Source: Paenibacillus endoradicis (lineage in GTDB: Bacteria; Bacillota; Bacilli; Paenibacillales; Paenibacillaceae). From it: a stretch of DNA of 64,000 bases. Location of the stretch: assembly GCF_024721975.1 (NCBI RefSeq), contig NZ_JANQBB010000006.1, positions 248,001 through 312,000 on the forward strand. Direction: 5' to 3'. This document shows, one piece after another, positions 1 to 8,900 of the stretch. Numbering within the stretch: the stretch's first letter is position 1; each line of letters starts with the position of its first letter. The translations under genes and the position numbers were made by a program. The notes under the pieces were generated by a model. The model ran no database searches and was not told the DNA's origin. It saw only the letters and a list, made by a program, of their open reading frames with translations.

Positions 1-129
1 TACATGAATATGTAACCTCGTTGCATCATGTAAAGAAGGATCGTAACCTAGCTCTTGTAATAATGAAAAAGCATTTAACGTACTTTGTTCATCTGGGAAA
101 TCAAATACAATCGCAGTCGGCGATGACAT
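1..129 (-). CDS. Hypothetical protein, N-terminal fragment (cut by window edge)
   Basis: The ATG at 127-129 opens a frame that stays open to the left edge, giving 43 residues that begin MSSPTAIVFDFPDEQSTLNA. AGGAG at 138-142 lies 8 nt upstream, so the start is well supported. The fragment is acidic, has no signal peptide, and contains a short His-rich segment (LHIHV) near its visible end. I do not recognise a characterised family and assign no function. It lies just downstream of xylB on the same strand, but its ribosome binding site sits inside a strong stem that also looks like the xylB terminator, so it may be separately or conditionally expressed. Confidence 0.6.
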   Translation of the reverse strand, partial: MSSPTAIVFDFPDEQSTLNAFSLLQELGYDPSLHDATRLHIHV

Positions 130-217
130 AAAAACAGCTCCTTCTATTGGACAAGTTCATTCCTAAATATAAGCTTTAGGGATATAACTTAGTTATCCAA
201 CAAGAAGGAGCTTTTTA
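130..217 (-). promoter_or_regulatory. Multi-stem leader/terminator-like RNA between xylB and the next gene
   Basis: Read on the minus strand, AGCTCCTTCT (203-212) pairs with AGAAGGAGCT (136-145), extended by TTGGA/TCCAA. Two small hairpins lie inside, GGATAAC..GTTATATCC and CCTAAA..TTTAGG. The 3' arm is followed by GTTTTT, like an intrinsic terminator, and it contains the AGGAG ribosome binding site of the downstream gene. The structure could terminate xylB transcripts, mask that site, or both. Confidence 0.55.
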
Positions 218-227
218 TACATATGAA

Positions 228-1724
228 TTATCCACGGAATGGAACTAATTGTTCATTAATTGAAACTGTTTGTGCATAAACTTGCTGATAAATACGGAAT
301 AAACCAGCATATTGTTCAACAGCTTCCGCATTAGGTTTATAGCTATCCGCATGCTTCACAAATTGATTCGCACATTCTTCTAGACTAGTAAACCACTCGC
401 ATCCATATGCTGCAAGCATTGCTGCGCCAAGACCAGGACCTTGTTCATTCTCAAGTGAAACAACAGTAGCATTGAAAATATCAGCTTGCATCTGAAGCCA
501 AACTGGATTTTGTGCACCTCCGCCGATCGATACAACTTTATCTACAACTTTGCCCGCTTGACGGAACATATCTACCGATTCATTCAAGCTGAAAGTGATC
601 CCTTCCATTACAGCACGAGCAAAATGGACACGTTCATGAGAACCATCTACACCGATAAAGCTTGCACGAATGTTAGCATCTGGATGTGGTGTACGTTCAC
701 CAACTAGATATGGTGTAAACAGTAATCCGTTAGATCCAGGTTGAACGTCTTCAATTCCTGCTAGCATTTCGTTAAACGATTCATTAGCAGCAAAAGTTTT
801 CTTGAACCAGCTCAAACTGTAGCCAGCTGCAAGCGTAACGCCCATTGCATAGAATGAATTTTCCTTACCATGGTTGAAGAAGTGAACTTTTCCAGCGAAA
901 TCTTTGTTTTTGTCATTCTCATAAGAAAGAATAACACCTGAAGTACCGATGCTGCTTAGCGTTAATCCTTCAGATAAGATACCAGCTCCGATTGCACCAC
1001 ATGCATTATCAGCACCACCTGCAAATACTTTTGTAGATGCAGATAGTCCAGATGCAGCTGCAACTTCAGGAAGAAGCGTCCCAACAAGACCATGTGATTC
1101 TACAAGTGGAGGACAGAAACTGGCAGGAAGATCGAATGCTTTCAATACTTCCTCGCTCCATGTTTTACCAGCCACATCTAATAGCAATGTACCTGCTGCA
1201 TCGGAATAATCCATATGCAACTCACCAGTTAAACGGTAACGCACATAATCTTTCGGCAACAAGAAGATCGAAGCTTGATCAAATAATTGTTTCTCATGCT
1301 TACGAACCCATAAAATTTTCGGTAATGTGAATCCTTCAAGAGCGGGATTACGAGTTACACTAAGTAATGTTTCGCCAAGCACGGTTTCTATTTCACGACA
1401 CTCTGCAGTAGTACGAGTATCGTTCCAAAGAATCGCATTACGTACAACTTCGCCAGATTCATTTAATAGAACAAGACCATGCATTTGACCGGAGAAACTA
1501 ATACCCTCAATAGTCGATGCATCAATACCATTTGCAGAAGCTACTTCATTCATAGCTTCAATTGTTGCAGTTACCCAATCTTCGGGACGCTGTTCACTAT
1601 AACCTGGACGGTCATGGAAAAGTGGATAGCTACGAGTAGCTTCCGCTGCAATATTACCTTTACGATCCATGAGCAAAGTTTTAACCGCACTTGTACCTAA
1701 ATCAACACCAATAACATAGCTCAT
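228..1724 (-). CDS. xylB: Xylulokinase
   Basis: 498 residues, the usual length of FGGY-family xylulokinases. It phosphorylates D-xylulose with ATP to xylulose 5-phosphate, the second cytoplasmic step of xylose breakdown. The N-terminus carries the actin-like phosphate loop (VIGVDLGTSAVKTLL, residues 4-18). GQMHGLV at 79-85 matches the substrate-binding Met-His of characterised xylulokinases, and GGADNACGAIG near 236-246 supplies the likely catalytic Asp239. The ATG at 1722-1724 has AGGAGG 9 nt upstream. It follows xylA on the same strand across a 350-bp gap filled with repeat DNA, so xylA and xylB may be co-transcribed under XylR, with xylB translation possibly set by the leader element at 1734-1798. 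Confidence 0.96.
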   Translation of the reverse strand: MSYVIGVDLGTSAVKTLLMDRKGNIAAEATRSYPLFHDRPGYSEQRPEDWVTATIEAMNEVASANGIDASTIEGISFSGQMHGLVLLNESGEVVRNAILWNDTRTTAECREIETVLGETLLSVTRNPALEGFTLPKILWVRKHEKQLFDQASIFLLPKDYVRYRLTGELHMDYSDAAGTLLLDVAGKTWSEEVLKAFDLPASFCPPLVESHGLVGTLLPEVAAASGLSASTKVFAGGADNACGAIGAGILSEGLTLSSIGTSGVILSYENDKNKDFAGKVHFFNHGKENSFYAMGVTLAAGYSLSWFKKTFAANESFNEMLAGIEDVQPGSNGLLFTPYLVGERTPHPDANIRASFIGVDGSHERVHFARAVMEGITFSLNESVDMFRQAGKVVDKVVSIGGGAQNPVWLQMQADIFNATVVSLENEQGPGLGAAMLAAYGCEWFTSLEECANQFVKHADSYKPNAEAVEQYAGLFRIYQQVYAQTVSINEQLVPFRG

Positions 1725-1733
1725 TGATTGTAA

Positions 1734-1798
1734 CCTCCTAAAACTTTTTGTGTATTACTTAATATACTTCCTGCCAACAGAAAGTTACTTCGGAAGCC
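1734..1798 (-). promoter_or_regulatory. Repeated leader element (copy A) before xylB
   Basis: Minus-strand order: GGCTTCC, GAAGT, AACTTTCTGT, GGCA, GGAAG, a linker, ACAAAAAGTT, TT, AGGAGG. CTTCC (1792-1796) can pair with GGAAG (1767-1771), and AACTTTCTGT (1777-1786) with ACAAAAAGTT (1742-1751) at 9 of 10 positions. The pairings interleave, as in an H-type pseudoknot. The linker between GGAAG and the second arm is longer here than in the other copies. Confidence 0.55.
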
Positions 1799-1821
1799 TT
1801 GAATTTGTCCGTAATTTCAGA

Positions 1822-1860
1822 TAATGCTTCCTGAAACGAAAGCTCGCTTCGGAAGCATTA
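1822..1860 (-). other. Stem-loop in the xylA-xylB intergenic region
   Basis: TAATGCTTCC and GGAAGCATTA form a perfect 10-bp stem around a 19-nt loop. It resembles the 5' half of the nearby leader element (GCTTCC ... GGAAGC) and may be a decayed copy. There is no U-run after it, so it is probably not a terminator; it may protect or process the xylAB mRNA. Confidence 0.5.
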
Positions 1861-1902
1861 TCTAATTCTTATATATGATTGAACTTCCTCTTCCAATAAA
1901 GG

Positions 1903-2070
1903 TTCAAAAAACGGGCTTTCAGAACCGAGAAGATGAGGCGCTACTTGAGGAAGGAGGAAGCGCAAGTGTACGTTATCGGTACACGCGTACCGGACTTCCC
2001 AAGTTCGCCTCATATTCGATGCCGAATCGACTACGAGGTCATTCATCGTTATCAAAGTCCGCTTTTTGAA
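1903..2070. repeat. MITE-like dispersed repeat (copy R1) with terminal inverted repeats
   Basis: The block is bounded by imperfect inverted ends: TTCAAAAAACGGGCTTT at 1903-1919 against the reverse complement of 2054-2070, matching at 15 of 17 positions. On the minus strand its interior shares GCGAACTTGGGAAGTC, TAACGTACA, CAAGTAGCGC and TTCTCGG, in order, with 58631-58809. No convincing reading frame spans it. A small non-autonomous mobile repeat is the simplest reading. Confidence 0.6.
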
Positions 2071-2074
2071 CTAC

Positions 2075-3388
2075 CTATACGCTGTAAATTGCTTCACTTA
2101 GTTGCAGACGTAGTCTCTCGATACGACCAGATTTGTTATCAACAACTGGGTTTGTTAAAGCATGTGCTTCAAGAGCTTTAAGAGAAGATTTACCTGCAAC
2201 AACATCTGCACCAATGCCAGTTGTGAATGTTGCATAACGATCATCAATTAGGCTATCGAAAGTTTTTTCTTCGATAAGTTTCGCAGCAGCTTTTAGGCCC
2301 CATGCGAAGCTATCCATACCAGCGATATGACCTAGAGCTAGATCATCCATTTCGAATGAAGTACGACGAACTTTAGCATCGAAGTTAACGCCACCGCGAC
2401 CAATACCGCCAGCTTTAAGAACTTCATACATAGTAAGCGTTGTTGTGTAAAGATCAGTTGGGAACTCATCTGTATCCCAGCCAAGAAGCATGTTACCTTG
2501 GTTAGCATCAAGTGATCCAAGCATACCGTTTGTTGCAGCAACACGGATTTCGTGTTCGAAAGTATGACCAGCTAGTGTAGCATGGTTAGCTTCAAGGTTT
2601 AGTTTGAATTTATCTTGTAAACCGTATTTTTGTAGGAAAGCAATTGTAGTAGCAGCATCGAAATCATATTGGTGAGTTGTTGGCTCTTTTGGTTTAGGCT
2701 CGATTAGGAATTGAGCATCAAAACCGATTTCGTTAGCATAATCAATTGACATTTGGTATAGACGAGCAAGGTTATCAAGCTCAAGTGCCATATTCGTGTT
2801 AAGAAGAGACTCGTAACCTTCACGACCGCCCCAGAATACATAGTTTTCAGCGCCTAGTTCTTTACCAACTTCTAGACCTTTTTTAATCTGAGCTGCTGCA
2901 AAAGCATACGCATTTGCATTAACAGCTGTACCAGCACCATGTACATAGCGAGGGTTTGTAAAGTTGTTAGCTGTATTCCAAAGAAGTTTTTTACCTGTTT
3001 GTTTTTGGTAGTCTTTCAACATGGCAACGATTACATCGATGTTTTTGTTAGTTTCTTGTAATGTTGCACCTTCAGGAGCGATGTCTGCATCATGGAAGCA
3101 GTAGTAAGGAATGTTCAATTTATCCATGAACTCAAAGTTAGCTTCAACGCGAGCTTTAGAGCGATCTAGACCATCGTATTTATCCCAAGAACGAATCATT
3201 GTAGCAGAACCGAAAGGATCTGTACCGTTAGCGTTAAATGTATGCCAATATGCAACTGCGAAACGAAGATGTTCTTCCATCGTTTTACCTGAAACTACTT
3301 CGCTAGGATTGTATTGTTTGAATGCAAATGGGTTTTTAGAAGTTTTACCTTCGAATTGGATTTTATCAAAGCTAGTAAAATAAGTCAT
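2075..3388 (-). CDS. xylA: Xylose isomerase
   Basis: 437 residues, the length of class II xylose isomerases. It interconverts D-xylose and D-xylulose in the cytoplasm using two divalent metal ions. [10 protein letters not shown] (about residues 98-107) contains the catalytic His and Asp. [17 protein letters not shown], near the middle, and [16 protein letters not shown] are family signatures for metal and substrate binding. The ATG at 3386-3388 has AGGAGG 9 nt upstream. A 27-bp xyl operator lies about 190 bp upstream, so the gene is expected to be repressed by XylR without xylose. The long leader contains copy B of the repeated leader element. Confidence 0.97.
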   Translation of the reverse strand: MTYFTSFDKIQFEGKTSKNPFAFKQYNPSEVVSGKTMEEHLRFAVAYWHTFNANGTDPFGSATMIRSWDKYDGLDRSKARVEANFEFMDKLNIPYYCFHDADIAPEGATLQETNKNIDVIVAMLKDYQKQTGKKLLWNTANNFTNPRYVHGAGTAVNANAYAFAAAQIKKGLEVGKELGAENYVFWGGREGYESLLNTNMALELDNLARLYQMSIDYANEIGFDAQFLIEPKPKEPTTHQYDFDAATTIAFLQKYGLQDKFKLNLEANHATLAGHTFEHEIRVAATNGMLGSLDANQGNMLLGWDTDEFPTDLYTTTLTMYEVLKAGGIGRGGVNFDAKVRRTSFEMDDLALGHIAGMDSFAWGLKAAAKLIEEKTFDSLIDDRYATFTTGIGADVVAGKSSLKALEAHALTNPVVDNKSGRIERLRLQLSEAIYSV

Positions 3389-3397
3389 ATAATGAAT

Positions 3398-3463
3398 CCT
3401 CCTAAATTTTTTGTTACTTCTCGATATACTTCTTAGTAAACAAAAAGTAGCATCGGAAGCATA
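3398..3463 (-). promoter_or_regulatory. Repeated leader element (copy B) before xylA
   Basis: Minus-strand order: ATGCTTCC, GATGCT, ACTTTTTGT, a linker, GAAG, TA, ACAAAAAATT, TAGGAGG. CTTC can pair with GAAG and TTTTTGT with ACAAAAA, interleaved as in the other copies. Relative to the galM copy the second helix reads TGT/ACA instead of CAT/ATG, which keeps pairing. AGGAGG (3398-3403) is the xylA ribosome binding site. Confidence 0.55.
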
Positions 3464-3560
3464 AACCTAATAAAATTAGTTTAATTACGAATGAATTTCT
3501 TACGAGATAATAACCTCAAAACATATAATTGAAATCGCTTTATCTTGTAACCTTGGTATT

Positions 3561-3590
3561 ACAATAACACAGAAATACTTAGTTTGTCTA
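3561..3590 (-). promoter_or_regulatory. Possible xylA promoter
   Basis: On the minus strand, TAGACA (3585-3590) and TATTGT (3561-3566) are 18 nt apart. A TGT just before the second hexamer makes an extended -10. The -35-like box lies inside the xyl operator, as expected for repression by steric block. The hexamers are weak, so this is a tentative call. Confidence 0.35.
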
Positions 3591-3604
3591 TTAAATAAAC
3601 TAAG
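3578..3604. promoter_or_regulatory. xyl operator (XylR site) upstream of xylA
   Basis: CTTAGTTT and AAACTAAG flank an 11-nt spacer, close to the XylR operators of Bacilli (TTAGTTTG-type half sites). All 27 bp, including the non-palindromic spacer, are identical to 4611-4637 upstream of xylR. Confidence 0.85.
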
Positions 3605-3718
3605 TTTCTTTAAATAAATTAACCTTCTAATTTAATCTCCTGAAATACATCCTTTACAGCTTCCAGACTTTCGATAAGTTGTTAAATATGTTTGCTACAG
3701 AATGATCTAAAAATGAAA
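3605..3718. other. AT-rich spacer between the xylA promoter region and the lipoprotein terminator
   Basis: About 110 bp with no gene. I see no reading frame with a ribosome binding site and no strong hairpin here; it probably holds upstream promoter sequence for xylA. Confidence 0.4.
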
Positions 3719-3752
3719 TAGGCTGGATTCTATTAACACCGAATCCAGCCTA
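3719..3752 (-). terminator. Intrinsic terminator of the DUF4352 lipoprotein gene
   Basis: TAGGCTGGATTC and GAATCCAGCCTA form a perfect 12-bp stem with a 10-nt loop. On the minus strand it is followed by TTTCATTTTT, downstream of the lipoprotein stop at 3788. Confidence 0.8.
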
Positions 3753-3787
3753 TACATCAAACTTCATTTACAACTACTCATATATTA

Positions 3788-4369
3788 TTATCTTAATTTA
3801 ATTTTAGCTTTTTCTCCGTTATTATCTATTGATAATACAAGACTATCTTCTGAATCTGCAACTAAATCTGGAACTTCAATTACTACAAATCCTGTTTTGG
3901 AAGATAACGGCTTCACAGTACTCTTACTCAAATCGCCATCTATCATCGTAGTAGTACTACCATACTCATATTCATCCTTATAAAGAGCATTCATCTTTAT
4001 ACTACCGAGCATACCTGTAAACTTAGAAGATTCTTTTCCGTTATTCAGCACCGTGTAGTTCAAAACAATGAATTTATTTCCTTCTTCAGCACTAGAAGTA
4101 AATACATCATCACTAACTTTTTCATTAAACTCGAATGAATCCAATGTTATATCCCATTCGCCTAATGTAATTTTATCTCCTTGAGCGTAAGAAGCTTCAC
4201 TTTCATTTGGTTCCTCAGTTGGCTCAGGTGTTGGAGCAGTTTCCCCACTAGCATCAGGTGTAGGCGTTGAAGTTGCATTGGTACTACTATTATTTTGTTT
4301 AGTTGCTGCGCACCCTGATATAATAATAAGTGCGACTAATGTAATAATCATCAAATAAGTCTTTTTCAT
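3788..4369 (-). CDS. DUF4352 domain lipoprotein
   Basis: 193 residues from the ATG at 4367-4369, chosen because it opens a lipoprotein signal (MKKTYLMIITLVALIIISGC) with the lipid-accepting Cys at residue 20 and a GGGG-type ribosome binding site upstream. A Thr/Pro/Glu-rich linker (about 25-60) is followed by a beta-rich domain with the DUF4352 pattern: ITLGEWDITLDSFEF near the start, EGNKFIVLNYTVLNNG in the middle, and a charged C-terminal strand. The domain's function is unknown; such proteins are membrane-anchored on the outer face. It sits between xylA and xylR with its own terminator, so a xylose role is suggested only by location. Confidence 0.85.
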   Translation of the reverse strand: MKKTYLMIITLVALIIISGCAATKQNNSSTNATSTPTPDASGETAPTPEPTEEPNESEASYAQGDKITLGEWDITLDSFEFNEKVSDDVFTSSAEEGNKFIVLNYTVLNNGKESSKFTGMLGSIKMNALYKDEYEYGSTTTMIDGDLSKSTVKPLSSKTGFVVIEVPDLVADSEDSLVLSIDNNGEKAKIKLR

Positions 4370-4610
4370 AAAATATGTATCCCCTCTCTTTTTAATATTT
4401 CTACATTTTACCACGTTTTGTGATATTTAGGGGGTATTTTTGATTAATTCACCAAATTAACATAATTTAATTCAATTTATTAGTTTATGTATAAATTAAT
4501 AAATAAAGAAAATTTCTTAAAGTTAATAGCGAATTTCTTAAGATCACTGACTAGACATGATAGAGTAATGCAAATGAATGCTCTACTCTCATGTAATCAA
4601 AATGCCAACA

Positions 4611-4637
4611 CTTAGTTTGTCTATTAAATAAACTAAG
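4611..4637. promoter_or_regulatory. xyl operator (XylR site) upstream of xylR
   Basis: Identical over 27 bp to the operator at 3578-3604. It lies immediately before the extended -10 of xylR, which implies autoregulation. Confidence 0.85.
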
Positions 4638-4642
4638 TGTTG

Positions 4643-4651
4643 TGCTATAAT
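4643..4651 (+). promoter_or_regulatory. Extended -10 promoter of xylR
   Basis: TGC followed by TATAAT (4646-4651) begins 6 bp after the xyl operator. No good -35 box is present at 16-18 nt, which is acceptable for an extended -10. Initiation would fall around 4658, upstream of GGAGG at 4676-4680. Confidence 0.55.
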
Positions 4652-4687
4652 ATTTATAGAATCAAATCTACGGACGGAGGTTTCTCT

Positions 4688-5854
4688 TTGAACGCAAAAT
4701 CTACAGGTGATCTTGCTCTAGTAAAGAAATTGAATTCTTATATTGTTTTGAGTTGCATTCGAAAATATGCTCCACTATCCCGTGCTCAAGTATCTGAGCA
4801 AACTGGATTAAATAAAGCTACTGTTTCTAATTTAGTAACGGAATTGATTGAGCATAATTTGGTAATAGAAATTGGTCCTGGCGAATCGAGTGGTGGTCGT
4901 AAGCCCGTCCTGCTACTATTTAATGATAAAGCAGGTTATGCCATTGGGGTCGACCTCGGAGTCAATTATATTCGCGGAAATCTCGTTGAACTTAACGGAA
5001 GTATTGTAAAGGAATACTACCAAAAACTTTCTAATCAGAAGCGCGAGTTGGCATTTGATGCATTAGTTCAATGTATAGATTCGTTATTAAAACAAGCTCC
5101 TGAGAGCACGTATGGCATTGTCGGTATCGGTGTTGGAGTTCCAGGTATTGTAGATCAAAATGGGACGATTCTGTTCGCGCCGAATATGAAATGGCGTGAA
5201 GTACCACTTAAACAGATGTTAGAAGAACGATTTGATTTCCCAATTATTATTGATAATGAGGCAAATGCTGGTGCTCAAGGAGAACAAAAATATGGTGCTG
5301 GTAAAGGTATTCGTAATCAGATCTATCTAAGCGTAGGCTATGGCATTGGTTCAGGAATCATTCTAGATAAAGAACTTTACAAAGGTACATCTGGCTTTTC
5401 CGGTGAGCTGGGGCATCTGTCCATCGATTTCAATGGGAAAGAATGTACTTGCGGAAATCTAGGATGTTGGGAACTATATGCCTCAGAAAAAGCACTTTTA
5501 GAAGATGCTGCAGCGTATGGATTTGAGAATCTTGATGATTTGATACACGCAGCCGAAAATGGCGATGAGCGTGTCCTACAGTTATTTGAGAAGATTGGAT
5601 TTTACCTAGGGGTTGGAATCGCTAATATCATTAATACTTTGAATCCAGATAGCGTCATGATTGGTAATCGGATGAGCCGAGCTGCCGAGTGGATTATGCC
5701 ATCTATTGAGAAAACTGTACAAAAGCGTGCTCTTTCATTCCAAACAGAACAACTACAGTTTTTATTTGCTGAATTACAAGAACAATCTGCCGTTAGAGGC
5801 GCTGCTTACTATGCGATTGACCGCTTCTTCGAACAATTCAAAGCGATGCATTAA
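4688..5854 (+). CDS. xylR: XylR, ROK-family xylose repressor
   Basis: 388 residues from a TTG start at 4688-4690, preceded by GGAGG (4676-4680) at 7 nt; this beats an upstream ATG at 4637 that overlaps the operator and lacks a site. Residues 31-57 form a winged helix-turn-helix (LSRAQVSEQTGLNKATVSNL). The rest is a ROK sugar-kinase-like domain with the ATP-fold motif AIGVDLGVNYIRGNLVEL and the ROK zinc motif CTCGNLGCWE. The protein should bind the two xyl operators and release on binding xylose. It is transcribed away from xylA and the lipoprotein gene. Confidence 0.95.
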   Translation: MNAKSTGDLALVKKLNSYIVLSCIRKYAPLSRAQVSEQTGLNKATVSNLVTELIEHNLVIEIGPGESSGGRKPVLLLFNDKAGYAIGVDLGVNYIRGNLVELNGSIVKEYYQKLSNQKRELAFDALVQCIDSLLKQAPESTYGIVGIGVGVPGIVDQNGTILFAPNMKWREVPLKQMLEERFDFPIIIDNEANAGAQGEQKYGAGKGIRNQIYLSVGYGIGSGIILDKELYKGTSGFSGELGHLSIDFNGKECTCGNLGCWELYASEKALLEDAAAYGFENLDDLIHAAENGDERVLQLFEKIGFYLGVGIANIINTLNPDSVMIGNRMSRAAEWIMPSIEKTVQKRALSFQTEQLQFLFAELQEQSAVRGAAYYAIDRFFEQFKAMH

Positions 5855-5866
5855 TAGTATTAATCA

Positions 5867-5920
5867 GAAAGAGGATGCTTACTTGTCATATTTCATGACT
5901 TGTGTAGGCATCCTCTTTTC
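5867..5920. terminator. Bidirectional terminator between xylR and the giant PKD gene
   Basis: AAAGAGGATGC and GCATCCTCTTTT form a long stem containing an inner GTCAT/ATGAC hairpin. U-rich tails occur on both strands, so it can end both converging transcripts. Confidence 0.75.
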
Positions 5921-5974
5921 ATACATTACATTTTCATTTATTACCTACAATGCTCATTCAACGTTTTACCAAAT

Positions 5975-8900
5975 CTACTTCCAGCGGTGTAAACTTACGA
6001 AGGATGTAGCTTTTCCGATAATTTCTAAAGTTACAGTATGATGTTTGACAATGCCATTTGAGTACGTTGCCTCAAAGATTACATCATACATCCCTTTTTT
6101 CAAATTTGAAAAATCGGAATGCCATAGCTCCCCTGTCCAATTCATAACATTTTGCCGGAGCATAGTCGTTTCATATTTATTAAGTAGTGATACGGTTACT
6201 GCACTAGCATAAGTAATCCCGTTCGGACTTGAACTAGAATCCATAGCCCCCGTATTCGTAGTCCTAGCCTTCAATATGAATTTTTCTCCCGCATAAAATT
6301 GATTACTCTGCCAAATTGGACCTCCACTCGTTATTGCTGATTGATTATAGCGTAGTCTATATTGTTCCCATTGATCGGTATGGACGACTTCACCGATGAT
6401 ATCTAACTCATTTACAATTATATATTGGATAAGCTTTACAACATCGCTCTTCCCATCAGATACCGTTTGCTCAATCATATATCTCCCTATTAAGGCACGT
6501 TTGATCGCAAATGCATCGCTAGAATATTTATCTTTTGTTAGAGAGTAGCTATTATTCGGATTTGGATACACCGTAACCGTTCCATCTGGCGCTGTTACTT
6601 TATATTGAACAAGCAATGTATCATCATCAGTGTCTTTAACTTGATGTTTAATCTGAATATTATCCCCTTCCCAAATGGCAGATGGTGACCATGTAAAACC
6701 CGCTTCTGGTGGTTGATTCGTAATTATATTAAAGTATTTATCCGGTGCATATTGGCTCCAGTCATAGCCATCAAACGCTTTAACAGTAATTCGATATATC
6801 GTATTTTCAATAAGATTCCAGTTGCTAGGAATGATGAATGATTGACCAGAACCTGCAACCACCGTTGAAGTTTGTAATACTGTTCCACTAGCAGATTTTA
6901 AGACAACTTCATATTTTTCTTGTAAGTCATTATCTTCATCTATCATTTTCCAGTAAATTGTTGGTGTTAATGAAGTAAAAGTAGTAGCTGTAGTGGGGGA
7001 TGTTCCTGTAGGAGTAGTAATATCAACAATAGGGAGACGATTAATAATCGTAATTGGCTTAGTAATAACCGCTGTAGCACCGTCATTATCTGTTACAGTT
7101 TGTCTAATATTCAAACTGCCAATTGTGGTAAATGATCTAGTGAAATCTGCACTTGCACTTACTGTAAATATGGTTCCATCATCTGTTACATATTCGTATT
7201 TATGTTTATCAATATATCCATCCATATCAGTAGCTGAACTAACGAACTTAATCTGCTCTCCACGATAGGTGATAGACGGAGTGGCCGTAAAGCCTGGAAT
7301 TGGTGCTTGATTCAAAATTGTAATATTCTTTTTCTCTACATCGCTTTTCGCTTCCAATTGATCGACTACCCAATTCTCTAGTAGATAAGATCCTTTTTCA
7401 ACATACGTAATAGATATGTTCTGCGTATACCATTCTTTTACCTTACCGGATGGTGACGTTAATCTCCAAAAAGATTGTAAGCTTGCTACATCTTCGGTAT
7501 CTGCATCGGAACGACTAGAAGTATATGCATAAGGTTCATTAATATATCCAGTAGAACGACCACTTGTAATTGTAGTAGTTGGCGTTTGATTTAACACATT
7601 AAATGAGCGTGTCATATAGCTACTTGCTCCTAATGGATCACTTGCCTTTAATTCTAGCTGCCATGTGCCTACTGCTAATTTCCCTAGTCCTAAATCTTTC
7701 ACTTTGAAACTCGGATGTTCAACAGTTCCTAGACTGTAGGTTTTACCGCCATAAGTAAGCTTCCATTGATACGTAACATTGTCACCGTCTTGATCGGGAT
7801 TAGCAGTTGTATTGGTCACTTTATTAGTACTATCTCTATACGTGTCTGCCAATGGTTCAAAATCCGCAATCGGTGGGAAATTGATAATTTCTAAATAATC
7901 AGTATAGGTTTCTGACCAAAGCTCTGCATCTTTCACTCGTAACGATAATGTATAATTGCCTAAAGCGTTAGATCCTGCGGATACAGCTGCAGTTTTGATT
8001 TCATTAAATGTAGGGGTCGTACCACTACTAAGAATCAGTTGATTGTCTCGATATACCTTCCATTCTCTTGCAGTAATGCTGTCACCGTCGGGATCATAAG
8101 AAAGATCCGTTATTGTCGCTTGCTTGCTCCAGGAGACTGATTTAGGATCAATCGTAAATAATGCAACTGGTGGTTGATTGAATGGATTCGTGGTGACATA
8201 CTTCACGACCTCACTTGACCAAGCCCCATCAATATCTTTTACTTTCAAAGAAACAAAATAGTCGGTATTGGCTTGTAAATGAGTTGGTGGCTTGCCAATT
8301 GTCCAATCGGTATCGTCTACCTTCTTCCACTTCCAAACCCATGTTGTTATCCCTTTGTTACGTTGTGAGTAACGATCTAAGTCGAAGGAATAATCGCTTA
8401 TGGTTAACGCCTTACTTGAGTTAACAATAGCGGAAAACTCGGCTACTGGCGCACGATGTACATACAGTATTAATCGAGATAATGAGTCTTGACTCCATAA
8501 ATTGTAGTTACTAAAGTTAGCTTTTCCTGTAGGATCATCTTGCACTTGAACCACCATTTCATACAATCCAATTTTTGTGAATTTGGTTGTCGGTGACTCC
8601 TGGTACTGTCCGATCCCTTCCATTACACCTGTGTTATTTTCATAGACACTTGGATCATGGGTCGTTTTGAATCGTTCATTAATCTTGCGGTCGTTCTCGA
8701 AATCTTCATAGTACGTATTAATCAACACATCTGAGCTGTAATTTCCTGTTGTGCTGTCATAGTTTAATACTAATGTGTCGGAGACACGTTTCGGATTTTT
8801 AACTGCGGTCTGTACCATATATTCACTTAGTTTTGTCGACATGTAAGAAAAATTCGTTCCTGCAAAGAAATAACCATTGCCATTATTAGAAGCAATCAAG

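Noticed and set aside
130..217. T-box leader
   Set aside because: No T-box sequence (GGGTGGTACCGCG-type) or specifier loop is present, and the stem geometry differs.
3530..3543. cre box in the xylA leader
   Set aside because: TGAAATCGCTTTAT lacks the conserved C near the end; one mismatch in a short degenerate motif is not enough.
6993..7268. Plus-strand frames opposite the giant PKD gene
   Set aside because: They lie antisense within a long real coding region and lack ribosome binding sites and recognisable motifs.
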